Shown: one piece after another, positions 42,709 through 52,048 of the stretch
Layout: every line of letters starts with the position of its first letter
How positions within the stretch are numbered: position 1 is the first letter of the stretch
DNA from: Pseudopelobacter sp964542535
Lineage (GTDB): Bacteria > Desulfobacterota > Desulfuromonadia > Geobacterales > Pseudopelobacteraceae
Direction: 5' to 3'
NCBI GenBank assembly: GCA_964542535.1
Contig: CAZIUE010000010.1
Span: 62,001-126,000, forward strand
Length of the DNA: 64,000 nt
The notes under the pieces: generated by a model
Database searches by the model: none
Told to the model about the DNA's origin: nothing
The model's input: the letters and a program-made list of their open reading frames with translations, nothing else
Made by a program: the position numbers and the translations under genes

Positions 42709-45135
42709 CTACTCTCCTGAACTGAACGTCGCTGGTGTTACTTCCGCACGAAACGGAGCAGCCACGATCCCCAGATGTGTTCCGTTTCGCTCCCACACCG
42801 CCCGACTGGCATGGCGGCGGATAAATTCCACGATCCTGTCCGCCGCAAGGGGACGGCTGAAAAGGTATCCCTGTCCCACGTCGCACCCTTGAGCGGCAAG
42901 CAGGGTCAGTTGGGCCTCCGTTTCGATCCCCTTGGCGCTAACCTGCTTACCGATGCTATGGGCGAGGGAGATGGTGGCCGCCACGATGGCAGCGTCGCCG
43001 TCGTTGGATTCTACCCCTTTTACAAAGGAACGGTCGATGGTCAGTCGGTTGATCGGAAAGCGCCGCACATAGCTGAGGGATGAGTAACAAGCGCCGAAAT
43101 TGTCGATGGAAAGCTTCAGTCCCAGCTGGCTCAGGCGCTCAAGCTGGCGGATGGTCTCGTCCGGGTTGCCCATGGCGGCGCTTTCCGTAACTTCAAGGTC
43201 CAGCAGCTGTGGATTGATGCCTGTTACGGAGATGATGTGGGCTACGTTTTCCGTAAGCGTTTTTTGCCTGAACTGCCGGGCGGAGAGCTTAACCGTCATA
43301 CTGATGCGCGGCAGACCCTGGTTAGTCCATTGCACCAGCTGCCGACAGGCCATCTCCAGGCTCAGGTGGTCGATGCGCAGGATCAGCCCCGAGGCGTCGG
43401 CGGTGGAGATGAACCTGTCGGGGGTGATGACGCCGCGCACGGGGTGCCGCCAGCGCAGCAGGGCCTTCACACCTACCACCAAACCGGTCGTAAGGTCAAT
43501 CTGTGGTTGGAAGTGCAGGACGAATTCGTTGCGTTCCACCGCCAGGCGCAGGTCGTGCTCCAGCAGGAGCCGTTCGCGGGCGATGGTGTGCATCTCCTGC
43601 ATGAAGAACTGGCAGTTGTTACGCCCCTGGGACTTGGCGTGGTACATGGCCGTATCGGCGCTTTTGAGCAACTCTTCCACGCTCCCGCCGTCGTCGGGGA
43701 ACACGCTGATGCCGATACTGGGAGTGGTGGCGATCTCGTGGCCTTCAAGCAGGAAGGGGAGGGAGATGGTGCGCTGGATCTTGTCCGCCAGATAGGCCGG
43801 ATCGATGGCGGAGTTGACGTGGGGCATCACTGCCACGAACTCGTCGCCACCCAGCCGGGCAACAATGTCGGAGGCGCGCACCGCGGCAACCAAGCGGGCT
43901 GCGACCTCGACCAGTAGCAGGTCCCCCATGTGGTGCCCCAGGGAGTCGTTGACCTCCTTGAAATGGTCCAGGTCGATGAAGAGCACGGCGAGACGGTGAT
44001 TGTCGCGTCTGGCCTGCTCCAGCGATTGGGACAGGCGCTGCATGAGGCTGAAGCGGTTGAGGAGACCGGTCAGTGCGTCATGGTTGGCCTGGTACTCGTT
44101 GTCGTGTGCGCGTCCTGCCCGAGCAGTGAAGTCGAGTAACGTGGCCGTGTAGCTGATTGTTTTTCGCTGTTCGTCTCTCAGGGGGGTTGCGGTTGCCCAG
44201 GTGGAAAGGACATTTCCGTCCTTGTTCCTGATGTGCAACTCTCCCTGCCAGTGGTTTCCACTGCGCAGCGTTTCGGCCAGCGTCGCGAAGAGCTTCTTTG
44301 CGTTTTTGCCAGCCAGCAGTCGCCGGGTGGTGCGGCCGAATATCTCTTCACCCGTGTAGCCGGTCAGCTGATTGAAGCTGTCGTTGCTACCCATGATCCG
44401 GCCGTCGGCGCCGGTTATGAGCTGTGCCTCGTTGCTCTGTTGGAACATCCGCGCCAGGAGTCGGTTGCGCTCCTGCTCTTGTTTGAATGTTGAAATGTCC
44501 CTGAAGTAGACGACCAGCGCCTCCACCCGACCCTTCCGGTCGCATGCGGGAGCGAGTTGGGCCAACAACCATGACTCCCTGCCGCGGCGGGTTTCCCGTG
44601 TGATGGGGAGACCGTTTTGGAACGCCGCCAGGATGTCGCTCAAAAACTCATCCCGGTTCCAGAGGTTGCGGGTGAGGCGGTCTACAGGCTGGCCCACATC
44701 TTCGGGCAGCAGCCTGAAGAGTCGGGCACAGCCCGGGTTGAAGGCGCCAATTCGCAGGTGCGGGTCGATAATGATGCTGCTTATATACCGGTCGTCTCCT
44801 GGCAGGTACTCATTGGTCGGATGGGCCGATTCCCGGTTCCTTCGTTCCAATTCCAAGACGCGGCGGCTGAGCTTCCGGTTCGCCTCCCGCAAGCCGCTGT
44901 TGGCAGCCTGCAGCTCCTTGTTCAGTGTCTGCAACTCCCCTTGGCGACGGAACGATATGTCGCTCCGGGAGTGCGGTTTTTCCCGGCCGTGGATGGCGTG
45001 TGACCCCACTTGCAATTCGAAAGGGGGTAGCCCGCTGCCCAGGTCCGGCTGCTGACTCCGATTCGCCGGAAGCGCTTCCGGAGCTGTGCTGCTGCCGTGG
45101 TGCCTGGATGGGGGGGAAATCGTATGGCTTGGCAT
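42709..45135 (-). CDS. PAS-PAS-GGDEF protein with degenerate EAL domain
   Basis: 808 residues: N-terminal coiled coil (65-105), PAS domains (about 110-220 and 225-340), GGDEF (350-520) and EAL (525-785). The diguanylate cyclase part is intact: GGDEF at 429-433 with the RxxD inhibitory site at 420-423. The EAL part has lost the metal and catalytic residues: the EAL glutamate is K557 (VKALLRW), the NLS asparagine is K616, the second D of DDFG is N679, the KID lysine is T699, and the AEG glutamate is K735. It should make, not degrade, c-di-GMP. Start follows GAGGAGAGGAAG. Confidence 0.9.
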   Translation of the reverse strand: MPSHTISPPSRHHGSSTAPEALPANRSQQPDLGSGLPPFELQVGSHAIHGREKPHSRSDISFRRQGELQTLNKELQAANSGLREANRKLSRRVLELERRNRESAHPTNEYLPGDDRYISSIIIDPHLRIGAFNPGCARLFRLLPEDVGQPVDRLTRNLWNRDEFLSDILAAFQNGLPITRETRRGRESWLLAQLAPACDRKGRVEALVVYFRDISTFKQEQERNRLLARMFQQSNEAQLITGADGRIMGSNDSFNQLTGYTGEEIFGRTTRRLLAGKNAKKLFATLAETLRSGNHWQGELHIRNKDGNVLSTWATATPLRDEQRKTISYTATLLDFTARAGRAHDNEYQANHDALTGLLNRFSLMQRLSQSLEQARRDNHRLAVLFIDLDHFKEVNDSLGHHMGDLLLVEVAARLVAAVRASDIVARLGGDEFVAVMPHVNSAIDPAYLADKIQRTISLPFLLEGHEIATTPSIGISVFPDDGGSVEELLKSADTAMYHAKSQGRNNCQFFMQEMHTIARERLLLEHDLRLAVERNEFVLHFQPQIDLTTGLVVGVKALLRWRHPVRGVITPDRFISTADASGLILRIDHLSLEMACRQLVQWTNQGLPRISMTVKLSARQFRQKTLTENVAHIISVTGINPQLLDLEVTESAAMGNPDETIRQLERLSQLGLKLSIDNFGACYSSLSYVRRFPINRLTIDRSFVKGVESNDGDAAIVAATISLAHSIGKQVSAKGIETEAQLTLLAAQGCDVGQGYLFSRPLAADRIVEFIRRHASRAVWERNGTHLGIVAAPFRAEVTPATFSSGE

Positions 45136-45385
45136 AATCTTCCTCTCCTCGTTACTGCGGCTTTGGGGGGCGTCAGGGGCGGCGCTTCCGGCGGGTAACT
45201 GTCGTGAACTCGGCCTGGGAGCGCGTGTACGACAAACACCCGATTTATATGCATACCGCTCTCGGGGGGAAGTGACAATAGGATGAACACCCTAGAAGGG
45301 GCGCCGGGCGCGCGGAGGTGGGGTGCCGGGAATGTTGCCGACAAGGTGGGGAAGGGGAGCAGCTGTGGGGGAGCGTGGAGAGGGG

Positions 45386-45997
45386 CTACAGGCCACCCGT
45401 CAGGAGGGAATAGCGGACCAGTTCGGCAGTTGAGTGGAGGTTGAGCTTGCCCATCAGGTTGGTGCGATGGTTGTTGACGGTCTTGATGCTGATGCCCAGA
45501 TGTTGGGCGATCATGCGGTTGGTGCAGCCGTGGGCTATCAGCCCCAGGATCTCTCTCTCCCGTTCCGTCAGCTCCGACACGGGCGGCTCCGGCTCGATTG
45601 CGGCATGCTGTATGGCACGACTGATGGCGGTTCCTCCTGCGGCCACGGTACGCAGGGCGCTCAGGAGTTCCTCGTAGGCATCGTCCTTGAGGATGAAGCC
45701 GTGCGCCCCGGCGCTGGCGGCCCGACCATACATCAGGGGGTCGTCGTGCATGGTCAGGATGATCGCCCTCGTCGCCAGCCCCAGGTTCCCCATGGCGCGG
45801 GTGATGGAGATGCCGTCCAGCTTTGGCATGGTGATGTCCAGCACGGCGATGTCCGGTTCCATGGAGCGGATCAGTTCCAGGGCCGTGGCGCCGTCGCCGC
45901 ATTCGGCGGCGATATGGATGTCTTCGGCGGTTGTCAGCAGGTTGATGAGCCCCTGGCGGAACATGACGTGGTCGTCGGCGATGAGAACCCGGATCAT
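45386..45997 (-). CDS. NarL/LuxR-type response regulator
   Basis: Receiver domain with D8, D9 and phospho-acceptor D54 (VLDITMP), T and K in the later strands (ILTMHDD, FILKDD), then a LuxR-type DNA-binding domain (LTEREREILGLIAHGCTNRMIAQHLGISIKTVNNHRTNLMGKL). 203 residues. ATG 45997 overlaps the stop of the sensor kinase gene by 4 bases, so it is its partner. Target genes are not evident. Confidence 0.95.
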   Translation of the reverse strand: MIRVLIADDHVMFRQGLINLLTTAEDIHIAAECGDGATALELIRSMEPDIAVLDITMPKLDGISITRAMGNLGLATRAIILTMHDDPLMYGRAASAGAHGFILKDDAYEELLSALRTVAAGGTAISRAIQHAAIEPEPPVSELTEREREILGLIAHGCTNRMIAQHLGISIKTVNNHRTNLMGKLNLHSTAELVRYSLLTGGL

Positions 45998-47139
45998 TGC
46001 AACGGTACCTCCACGGTGATGGCGGTGCCCATGCCGGGTGGCGAGATGACGGATAGGGCGCCGCCCAGAAGTTCGGCCCGTTCGCGCATGATAGCCAGTC
46101 CCGACCCCTCCTGGCTGATGATGGTCGGGCAGGAGACCCCTCCTCTGCCGTCGTCACGGATGGTGATGCGCATGGTATGCGGCTCGCGTTCCAGGCGGAT
46201 GAGTGCCGAATTGCAGCCGGAATGCTTGACGATATTCGCCAGCGCTTCCTGGCAGATGCGGAAGATGGACAGCTTGAAGGATGAACCGAGACCGCGGAAC
46301 GTGCCCTGGCATTCCGCCCGTATGTCCAGGCCGGTCCGTTTCGCGCTCCGCTCGCACAGTGACCTGACCGCCATGTCCAGGTCGGTGTCTTCAAGGAACA
46401 GCGGCCGCAGGGCCATAATGATTTCCCTCAGTTCCGCGGAGGCTGAGCCGATTTCAGTAATAATCTCATTCAGGGCCTGACCGCAGCACGGCTCCCCTGA
46501 CTGGCAGCGGGCCTGGCGCATCTTGAGCTGCAGTTTGATTGCTTGCAGGGTTTGGCCGATGCCGTCATGGATGTCCCGGGCCACCCGTGCACGCTCCTGC
46601 TGTTCCAGATTCTCCCTCATGGACGTTACGTTGTTTTCTATCTGACGCCGTCTGAGGCTCTCCTGGCGCAGGTTTGCCAGGGTCTCATCCAGCTGGCGGG
46701 TGCGCTCATGGACGACAACCTCCAGCTGATGCCTGAGCATTTCCTGGTCTTCACGCTCCTGGCGGGCTCTGACGCAGTCGGTCACCTCCCGGAGGATGCA
46801 GTGGATCACCTCGGCGTCACTCAGATGCAGGAGCAGGGGAGTCAGCTCTGACGTGTGTGTCTCTCCCCGGGGAGTGCGGTGGGTGAAGAGCCGTTGCCTG
46901 GCCGGATCGACAGGGCTGAGGGAGGAGGATGCCTCTCCCAGGAGATCAGCCACCCCCATGTTTTCCAATAGGGAGGGGGGGGATCCCAGCAACGCGCCGG
47001 CCCCGTCATTGGCTCGCACGATGTGGCCGTTGCGCGGATCGACCAGCAGCATGGGGAGGGGGTGATCCTTACACAGGAGGTGGAAAAACTCCGTCACCGA
47101 AAGGGGTGAACGGTATCTGGTCTGTGTAGCAGTCTCCAT
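45994..47139 (-). CDS. PAS-HisKA_3 sensor kinase (NarX-like, soluble)
   Basis: A PAS domain (about 20-130) and a coiled coil precede the HisKA_3 H-box RVARDIHDGIGQTLQAIKLQ and an HATPase domain (ICQEALANIVKHSG, DDGRGG, GSGLAIMRERAE). No membrane segment, so it senses an internal cue. It is the cognate kinase of the overlapping regulator. A 16-residue cysteine-containing loop (RQARCQSGEPCCGQA) between the H-box and catalytic part is notable, since several NarX/Nre-type kinases use cysteines for redox sensing. Confidence 0.92.
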   Translation of the reverse strand: METATQTRYRSPLSVTEFFHLLCKDHPLPMLLVDPRNGHIVRANDGAGALLGSPPSLLENMGVADLLGEASSSLSPVDPARQRLFTHRTPRGETHTSELTPLLLHLSDAEVIHCILREVTDCVRARQEREDQEMLRHQLEVVVHERTRQLDETLANLRQESLRRRQIENNVTSMRENLEQQERARVARDIHDGIGQTLQAIKLQLKMRQARCQSGEPCCGQALNEIITEIGSASAELREIIMALRPLFLEDTDLDMAVRSLCERSAKRTGLDIRAECQGTFRGLGSSFKLSIFRICQEALANIVKHSGCNSALIRLEREPHTMRITIRDDGRGGVSCPTIISQEGSGLAIMRERAELLGGALSVISPPGMGTAITVEVPLQ

Positions 47140-47614
47140 GCGTTCTCCTGTGTTGGAACGATTACCCGTGTGGGGCTACATAGCACAGTTTTCCTGAAAA
47201 CGGCAGTTGAGAGTTGCCGGAGTTGGGCATCAGGGCTGTTTGTCCGTGAATCCTGGTGAAAAGGAGCAGTAGCAACCGATACAGTCAGAAGCCGTGTGGG
47301 GGCGGTTCTCGGTAGTGACGTCATCAAGCCCTGGAATTACCTTTAACCTGGAAACGTAACACGCCGCTCTCTGATCAAGCACCTCACACGGGGGGAGGGG
47401 GGCTGAATCCGTGGCGCCTCCTACCTGAAAGGCCTCTGTCCTGGGCGTGTTCCGTGGCATGGAACGGTTCAGCGGAAGCTTGCCCGGACTGACGGCTGCA
47501 ACGTCGGCGGCGTTGTGGCCTCGGCTCTTTCAGGCTCTCCGGTGTTCAGGCGTCATTGATTGCGGAAAAAGCCCGTCAGCACGAATGCAGACAGTACCGA
47601 CTGCCGATGCGGAA
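47140..47614. other. Noncoding gap with repeat copy A
   Basis: 475 bases between the sensor kinase start and the ABC ATPase stop. It contains the repeat copy at 47433-47561 and otherwise no convincing genes. It is the other side of the signalling insertion. Confidence 0.5.
47433..47561. repeat. Dispersed intergenic repeat, copy A
   Basis: Shares with copy B TGTTCCG(T/C)GGCATGG (47448-47462), GGCGGCG(T/C)TGTGG (47506-47518) and CGGCTCTTT (47522-47530) at the same spacing, and with copy C the opening CCTCTG(T/C)CCTGGGCGTG and CCCGGAC(T/C)GACGG (47483-47495). Confidence 0.65.
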
Positions 47615-49189
47615 TCATGAGTCGTTGTGTCGGCGTGGACCGACTCCGCTCCTCTCATCCCGTTCTTCGTTCTCGATCAGGCCGATGAACACGTCCTCCA
47701 GGCTGGCTGCCCGTCCCGTGGCTGCTGCCTGTTCGGCCTTCAGCTCGTCGGGGGTGCCGATGGCCACCAGTCTGCCGCGATAGATCAGGGCCAGCCGGTC
47801 GCAGTACTCCGCCTCGTCCATGTAGTGAGTGGTGACGAAGACCGTGACTCCTCCCCGGGCCAGGGAGTAGATCAGCTCCCAGAACCTGCGACGGCTCAAG
47901 GGATCGACCCCCGAGGTGGGTTCGTCCAGGAAGACGATGGGCGGTTCGTGCAGTATGGCGCACCCCAGGGCCAGGCGCTGCCGCCAGCCGCCGGAGAGTT
48001 CGCCGGCCCGAGCCGCGCGCCGCTCCGACAGACCGGCCATCCGGATCACCCACTCGCTGCGCTCCCGGCGCTTTTCCGTTGGCAGACGGTAGACGCCGGC
48101 ATAGAAGGCGATGTTCTCCTCCACGGTCAGCTCCTCGTACAGGGAGAAGCGCTGGCTCATGTAGCCGATGTTTTCCTTGATCCGCTCCGGTTCCGTGGTG
48201 ATGTCGAAACCGGCCACGCTCCCCTGGCCCGAACTGGGAGGCAGGATGCCGCACAGCATGCGGATGGTGGTGGATTTTCCCGCTCCGTTGGGCCCCAGAA
48301 AGCCGAAGATCTGGCCGGCCGGGACCTTCAGGCTGATGTCGTCCACAGCAACGAAGTCGCCGAAGCGTTTGGTGAGCCTCTCCAGGCTGACCGAACAGGG
48401 GTGCTGGTCATCCCGGAGAGGAGCGGCGGGGAACAGCCGCGGCGTTGCCGGTGTACCCGCTTCCGGAACAGGATGGTCGGGACCGGCGATGCTGGAGATG
48501 ACCAGTTCCTCCAGGGGGAAGGAGCGGCCGCGGGTCAGGTTCCCGGGGGTGTCGCAGGCCAGAAGCCTCCCCTGGTGCAGCAGTCCGACCCGGTCGCAGC
48601 GCTCCGCCTCGTCCAGATAGGCGGTTGCCACCAGGATGGTGACCCCCTTTGCGCGCAGGTCTCCCAGGATATGCCAGAAATCGCGGCGCGAGAGCGGATC
48701 GACCCCGTTGGTCGGCTCGTCCAGAAACAGCACCTTCGGCTCGTGGATCAGGGCGCAGCAGAGCCCCAGCTTCTGCTTCATGCCGCCCGAGAGCCTGCCC
48801 GCCTGACGCCCCACGAAGGGGGCCATGGCGCTGAAGGAGAGCAGCTCTTCCGTGCGCCGCTTCCGCTCCCCGGCCGGCACGCCGAACAGGTCGGCGTAGA
48901 AACGGATGTTTTCCCCCACGGTCAGGTCGGGGTAGAGGCCGAAGCGCTGGCTCATGTAGCCGATTTCCCCCCGCACGGCGGTCAGATCGGTGCCGGGCTG
49001 CCCCAGGATGCGCGCCTCGCCGCCGCTGGGGTCCATGACGCCGGTGAGCATGCGCAGGATGGTGGTCTTGCCGGCCCCGTCCGAGCCGACCAGGCCGAAC
49101 AGTTCCCCGGCGGGGATGGAGAGGGAAAGGTCGTCAACGGCGGTCAGGTCGCCGAAACGTTTACTCAGATTGCGGGCGACGATGGTCAT
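47615..49189 (-). CDS. Fused double ATP-binding subunit of an ABC exporter (RbbA/YbhF-like)
   Basis: 524 residues with two complete ABC ATPase domains in tandem. First: Walker A GSDGAGKTT, signature LSGGMKQKLGL, Walker B VLFLDEPTNGVDP. Second: GPNGAGKST, LSGGWRQRLALG, IVFLDEPTSGVDP. Each has a Q-loop. It overlaps the adaptor gene by 4 bases (ATGA), and would drive a two-permease ABC-2 exporter; the permeases at 36052-38344 are the likely partners though they now lie 9 kb away. Confidence 0.93.
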   Translation of the reverse strand: MTIVARNLSKRFGDLTAVDDLSLSIPAGELFGLVGSDGAGKTTILRMLTGVMDPSGGEARILGQPGTDLTAVRGEIGYMSQRFGLYPDLTVGENIRFYADLFGVPAGERKRRTEELLSFSAMAPFVGRQAGRLSGGMKQKLGLCCALIHEPKVLFLDEPTNGVDPLSRRDFWHILGDLRAKGVTILVATAYLDEAERCDRVGLLHQGRLLACDTPGNLTRGRSFPLEELVISSIAGPDHPVPEAGTPATPRLFPAAPLRDDQHPCSVSLERLTKRFGDFVAVDDISLKVPAGQIFGFLGPNGAGKSTTIRMLCGILPPSSGQGSVAGFDITTEPERIKENIGYMSQRFSLYEELTVEENIAFYAGVYRLPTEKRRERSEWVIRMAGLSERRAARAGELSGGWRQRLALGCAILHEPPIVFLDEPTSGVDPLSRRRFWELIYSLARGGVTVFVTTHYMDEAEYCDRLALIYRGRLVAIGTPDELKAEQAAATGRAASLEDVFIGLIENEERDERSGVGPRRHNDS

Positions 49190-50175
49190 GGATTGCCGGT
49201 TTCGATCACCGCGTCGGCCGGCATGCCCGGTTTCAGCTCCATCTTCGGGTTGGCGAGGGTGATTTTGATGCGGTAGACCAGCTTGACCCGCTCCTTCTCG
49301 GTCTGCACGTTCTTGGGGGTGAATTCGGCCTGGGGCGAGATGAAACTGACCTTGCCGGGGAAGGTGCGTCCGGGCCAGGAGTCGACGCTGACGCGGGCCT
49401 TCTGGCCCACCACCACCCGTCCCAGGTCTGTCTCCGGGATATAGGCCCGCAGCCAGACCTCGTCCATCAGGCCCAGGGTGAGCACCGGCGAGCCGGGGGC
49501 CAGCATCTCCCCTGCCTCGGCATGTTTCGACAGGATCAGGCCTGCCTGGGGAGCGGTGAGGAGGCTCTGGGAGAAGCGCGTCTCCGCCAGGGAACGGGCG
49601 GCATCGGCAGCCTCGAGCCGGGCTTGCAGTGCCTGGACCGCATCGGGGCGCGGACCGATGCGCAGGAGCCGCAGGCGCTCCGTGGCCTCGCGCACCGCGG
49701 CCGCCGAGGCGTCGCGGCCGGCACGGGCCGCCTCCAGTTCCCTGAGTGGGATGACCTCGCGTCGGTAGAGCTTCTCCAGGCGCAGGGCATCCCGGGAGAG
49801 CTTGTCCGCGTCGGCCTTCAGGCGCTCCAGGGCCGCTTCTCCCTGTCTGATCTCCTCGCGTCGGCTGCCGGCCTTGAGGTCGGCCAGCGTGGCGCCGGCC
49901 GCGCGGTGCTCGGCGGAACGGGCGTTGAGCTCTTCCCGCAGTTCGTCATCCTCCAGCTGGGCCACCAGCTGTCCCCCCCTTACCAGCTCTCCCTCGTCCA
50001 CCAGGCGCCGGCTCATGCGGCCGCCCACCTTGAAGGAAAGTTCGACCGAGGTGACTTCAACGGTGCCGGACACCTTGAGTCCGTCATCTGTTCCCGAAGG
50101 GGTCCGGAAAACCAGATACAGTATCACTGCCAGGGCCAGGCAGGCCAGGAACGCACTCGCAACCTTCCTGTTCAT
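49186..50175 (-). CDS. HlyD/YhiI-like periplasmic adaptor
   Basis: 329 residues: an N-terminal anchor (FLACLALAVILYLVF), a biotinyl-lipoyl-like half (SFKVGGRMSRRLVDEGELV), a long alpha-hairpin (about 80-190) and a C-terminal beta-barrel (GEMLAPGSPVLTLG, LKPGMPADAVI). It is first in the exporter operon. ATG 50175 was chosen because the membrane anchor starts there and AAGGGAGATC precedes it; the open frame upstream runs into repeat copy B. Confidence 0.9.
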   Translation of the reverse strand: MNRKVASAFLACLALAVILYLVFRTPSGTDDGLKVSGTVEVTSVELSFKVGGRMSRRLVDEGELVRGGQLVAQLEDDELREELNARSAEHRAAGATLADLKAGSRREEIRQGEAALERLKADADKLSRDALRLEKLYRREVIPLRELEAARAGRDASAAAVREATERLRLLRIGPRPDAVQALQARLEAADAARSLAETRFSQSLLTAPQAGLILSKHAEAGEMLAPGSPVLTLGLMDEVWLRAYIPETDLGRVVVGQKARVSVDSWPGRTFPGKVSFISPQAEFTPKNVQTEKERVKLVYRIKITLANPKMELKPGMPADAVIETGNP

Positions 50176-50235
50176 TGGTGGATCTCCCTTCGGGATGGGG
50201 GCGTGCCCATGGAGCCAGCCATGCGCTCGGTTCCC

Positions 50236-50362
50236 CCTCTGCCCGGACCTGTTCCGCGGCATGGGGCGGTTCGGCGACGGCCACCTGGGCTGACGGGTGT
50301 ACTACCGGTGGCGGCGCTGTGGTTGCGGCTCTTTTTGGCACGCGGTCTCCGGCGTCACGTGT
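50236..50362. repeat. Dispersed intergenic repeat, copy B
   Basis: Blocks at 50250-50264, 50284-50296, 50310-50322 and 50326-50334 match copy A at spacings equal to within two bases. It lies upstream of the exporter adaptor gene. Confidence 0.65.
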
Positions 50363-50513
50363 GTGAGGGTACAGTGAATAGGTAATGCCCGCTCCCGGCA
50401 GGGATGTCAAGGGGCTCGACCGTCCGGCGCGACTAACATGCTGCTGCTTTTTTCCGTGCGGACTGCTATAGTATCTGACGCGTTGTCCGTTGATTCGACC
50501 CAGGAGTAGTGCC

Positions 50514-51173
50514 ATGGAGATGAGCCTGAACGACACCGAGCTGCGACTGCTCGGCTGCCTGATCGAGAAGGAGCTGACTACTCCCGAATACTATCCGCTC
50601 TCCCTGAATGCCCTGAGCAGCGCCTGCAACCAGAAGTCTAACCGCGATCCGGTCATGACGCTGGACGAGGCCGCGGTTACGGCCGCGCTGGAAGGGCTTC
50701 GCTTCAAGCAGCTGGCCGTGGTTGCCGCCGATGGCGGCCGGGTAACCAAATACCGCCATCTGCTGGCTGAACGGCTGGGACTGCTCCCGCCGGAGCTGGC
50801 ACTTGTGTGCGAACTGCTTGTGCGCGGTCCCCAGACCCCGGGTGAACTGCGCGCCAGGGCGGAGCGGATGCATCGTTTCGCCCAACTGGCGGACGTTGAG
50901 GCGGTGCTGCGGGAACTGGCGGAGCGGCCCGAGCCGCTGGTAGTCCGGCTGGAACGCCAGCCCGGCCGCAAGGAGGCGCGGTATGCCCAGCTTTTGGGCG
51001 GAGTGCCTCGCTGCGCCGGGGAGGAGGACGGGGCCGAGACTGCGGGCCGGCGCGGGGGAATGGAGGAGGAAGGTGAACGGATCGCCCGCCTGGAAGAGCA
51101 GGTCGAGTCGCTACGGGAAGAACTGGCTCTGCTGCGCCGGGTGGTGGAGGAGTTCAAGGGGCGGTTCGAATGA
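50514..51173 (+). CDS. yceH: YceH family (DUF480) protein
   Basis: The family core LRLLGCLIEKELTTPEYYPLSLNALSSACNQKSNRDPV is intact, followed by a second winged-helix-like half with PQTPGELRARAERMHRF, and a C-terminal coiled coil. Function is not established. ATG 50514 (CAGGAGTAGT before it); an ATG two codons on is also possible. 219 residues. Confidence 0.92.
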   Translation: MEMSLNDTELRLLGCLIEKELTTPEYYPLSLNALSSACNQKSNRDPVMTLDEAAVTAALEGLRFKQLAVVAADGGRVTKYRHLLAERLGLLPPELALVCELLVRGPQTPGELRARAERMHRFAQLADVEAVLRELAERPEPLVVRLERQPGRKEARYAQLLGGVPRCAGEEDGAETAGRRGGMEEEGERIARLEEQVESLREELALLRRVVEEFKGRFE

Positions 51174-51319
51174 TCCTCAACCGTAGCGCATTTTGTCCGC
51201 CCTATTGGCGAATTTCCGTTTTGTAGTATGCTTGGAACTGAAAAATGCGGCGCCGACCCCCTGGGGCGGTTGCCGGATGTCGCGTAAGAGGTCCGGTTCC
51301 GAAGCGAGGTGTTGCACAG

Positions 51320-52003
51320 ATGACGTTTTCCCTTGATGCCATTGCCGCCCAGCTCGAACGCCACCGCCAGGCTGAAAACCATGCCACAGTCGCCGGCGAG
51401 ACCGCCACCCGGGCCGCCGTGGCCATGATCCTGCGCCAGGGCGGGAACGGCCTGGAGCTGCTCTTCATCCAGCGTGCGCTGTACGAGAACGATCCCTGGT
51501 CCGGCAATATCGCCTTTCCCGGGGGCAAGGTGCAGGCGGACGAGGAACCGCGTCAGGCCGCGGAGCGGGAAACCGCCGAGGAGATCGGCCTCGACCTGTC
51601 CGGTGCGCGCTACCTGGGACAGATGCCGGTGGTACGCGGCTCGCACCTGCCGGTGCAGGTTTCCTGCTTCGTCTACTGGCTGAACGGTTCCCGGCCGAGG
51701 CTTACGCTGAACGGCGAGGTCCAGGATATCTATTGGGCCGACCTGGATGAGTTGGACGATCCGAGGCGGCGCCTCATCGCTCCGGTGCGCTTTGGCGGCG
51801 AAGCGTTCGATGTGCCGGCCATCAGGCTCCCCTGGCCCGGTTCGCCGGTGTTGTGGGGGCTGACCTATCGGCTGGCAACGCATTTCCTGGATATGCATCG
51901 GGTCAGCCAGGCAGCGATTATCATGCCTCCGGAAGACCGGTTCCAGGGCCGGCAGGACGGTGTCCGGTCTTCCGCCGGTCAGGTCGCCCTGGGGTGTACA
52001 TAA
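51320..52003 (+). CDS. Nudix hydrolase, CoA pyrophosphatase (NudL/PCD1-like)
   Basis: The Nudix box is GGKVQADEEP then RETAEEIGLDL, with the REx2EE core; the upstream NIAFPGG and the NudL-type lead (LELLFIQRA) fit the coenzyme A pyrophosphatase group. 227 residues. Start ATG 51320; a frame open upstream has no Shine-Dalgarno. Substrate is inferred from family. Confidence 0.88.
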   Translation: MTFSLDAIAAQLERHRQAENHATVAGETATRAAVAMILRQGGNGLELLFIQRALYENDPWSGNIAFPGGKVQADEEPRQAAERETAEEIGLDLSGARYLGQMPVVRGSHLPVQVSCFVYWLNGSRPRLTLNGEVQDIYWADLDELDDPRRRLIAPVRFGGEAFDVPAIRLPWPGSPVLWGLTYRLATHFLDMHRVSQAAIIMPPEDRFQGRQDGVRSSAGQVALGCT

Positions 52004-52048
52004 CCACCCGACACCGTGACGCTTTCCCACCTCCGCGTGCTTGAACAG

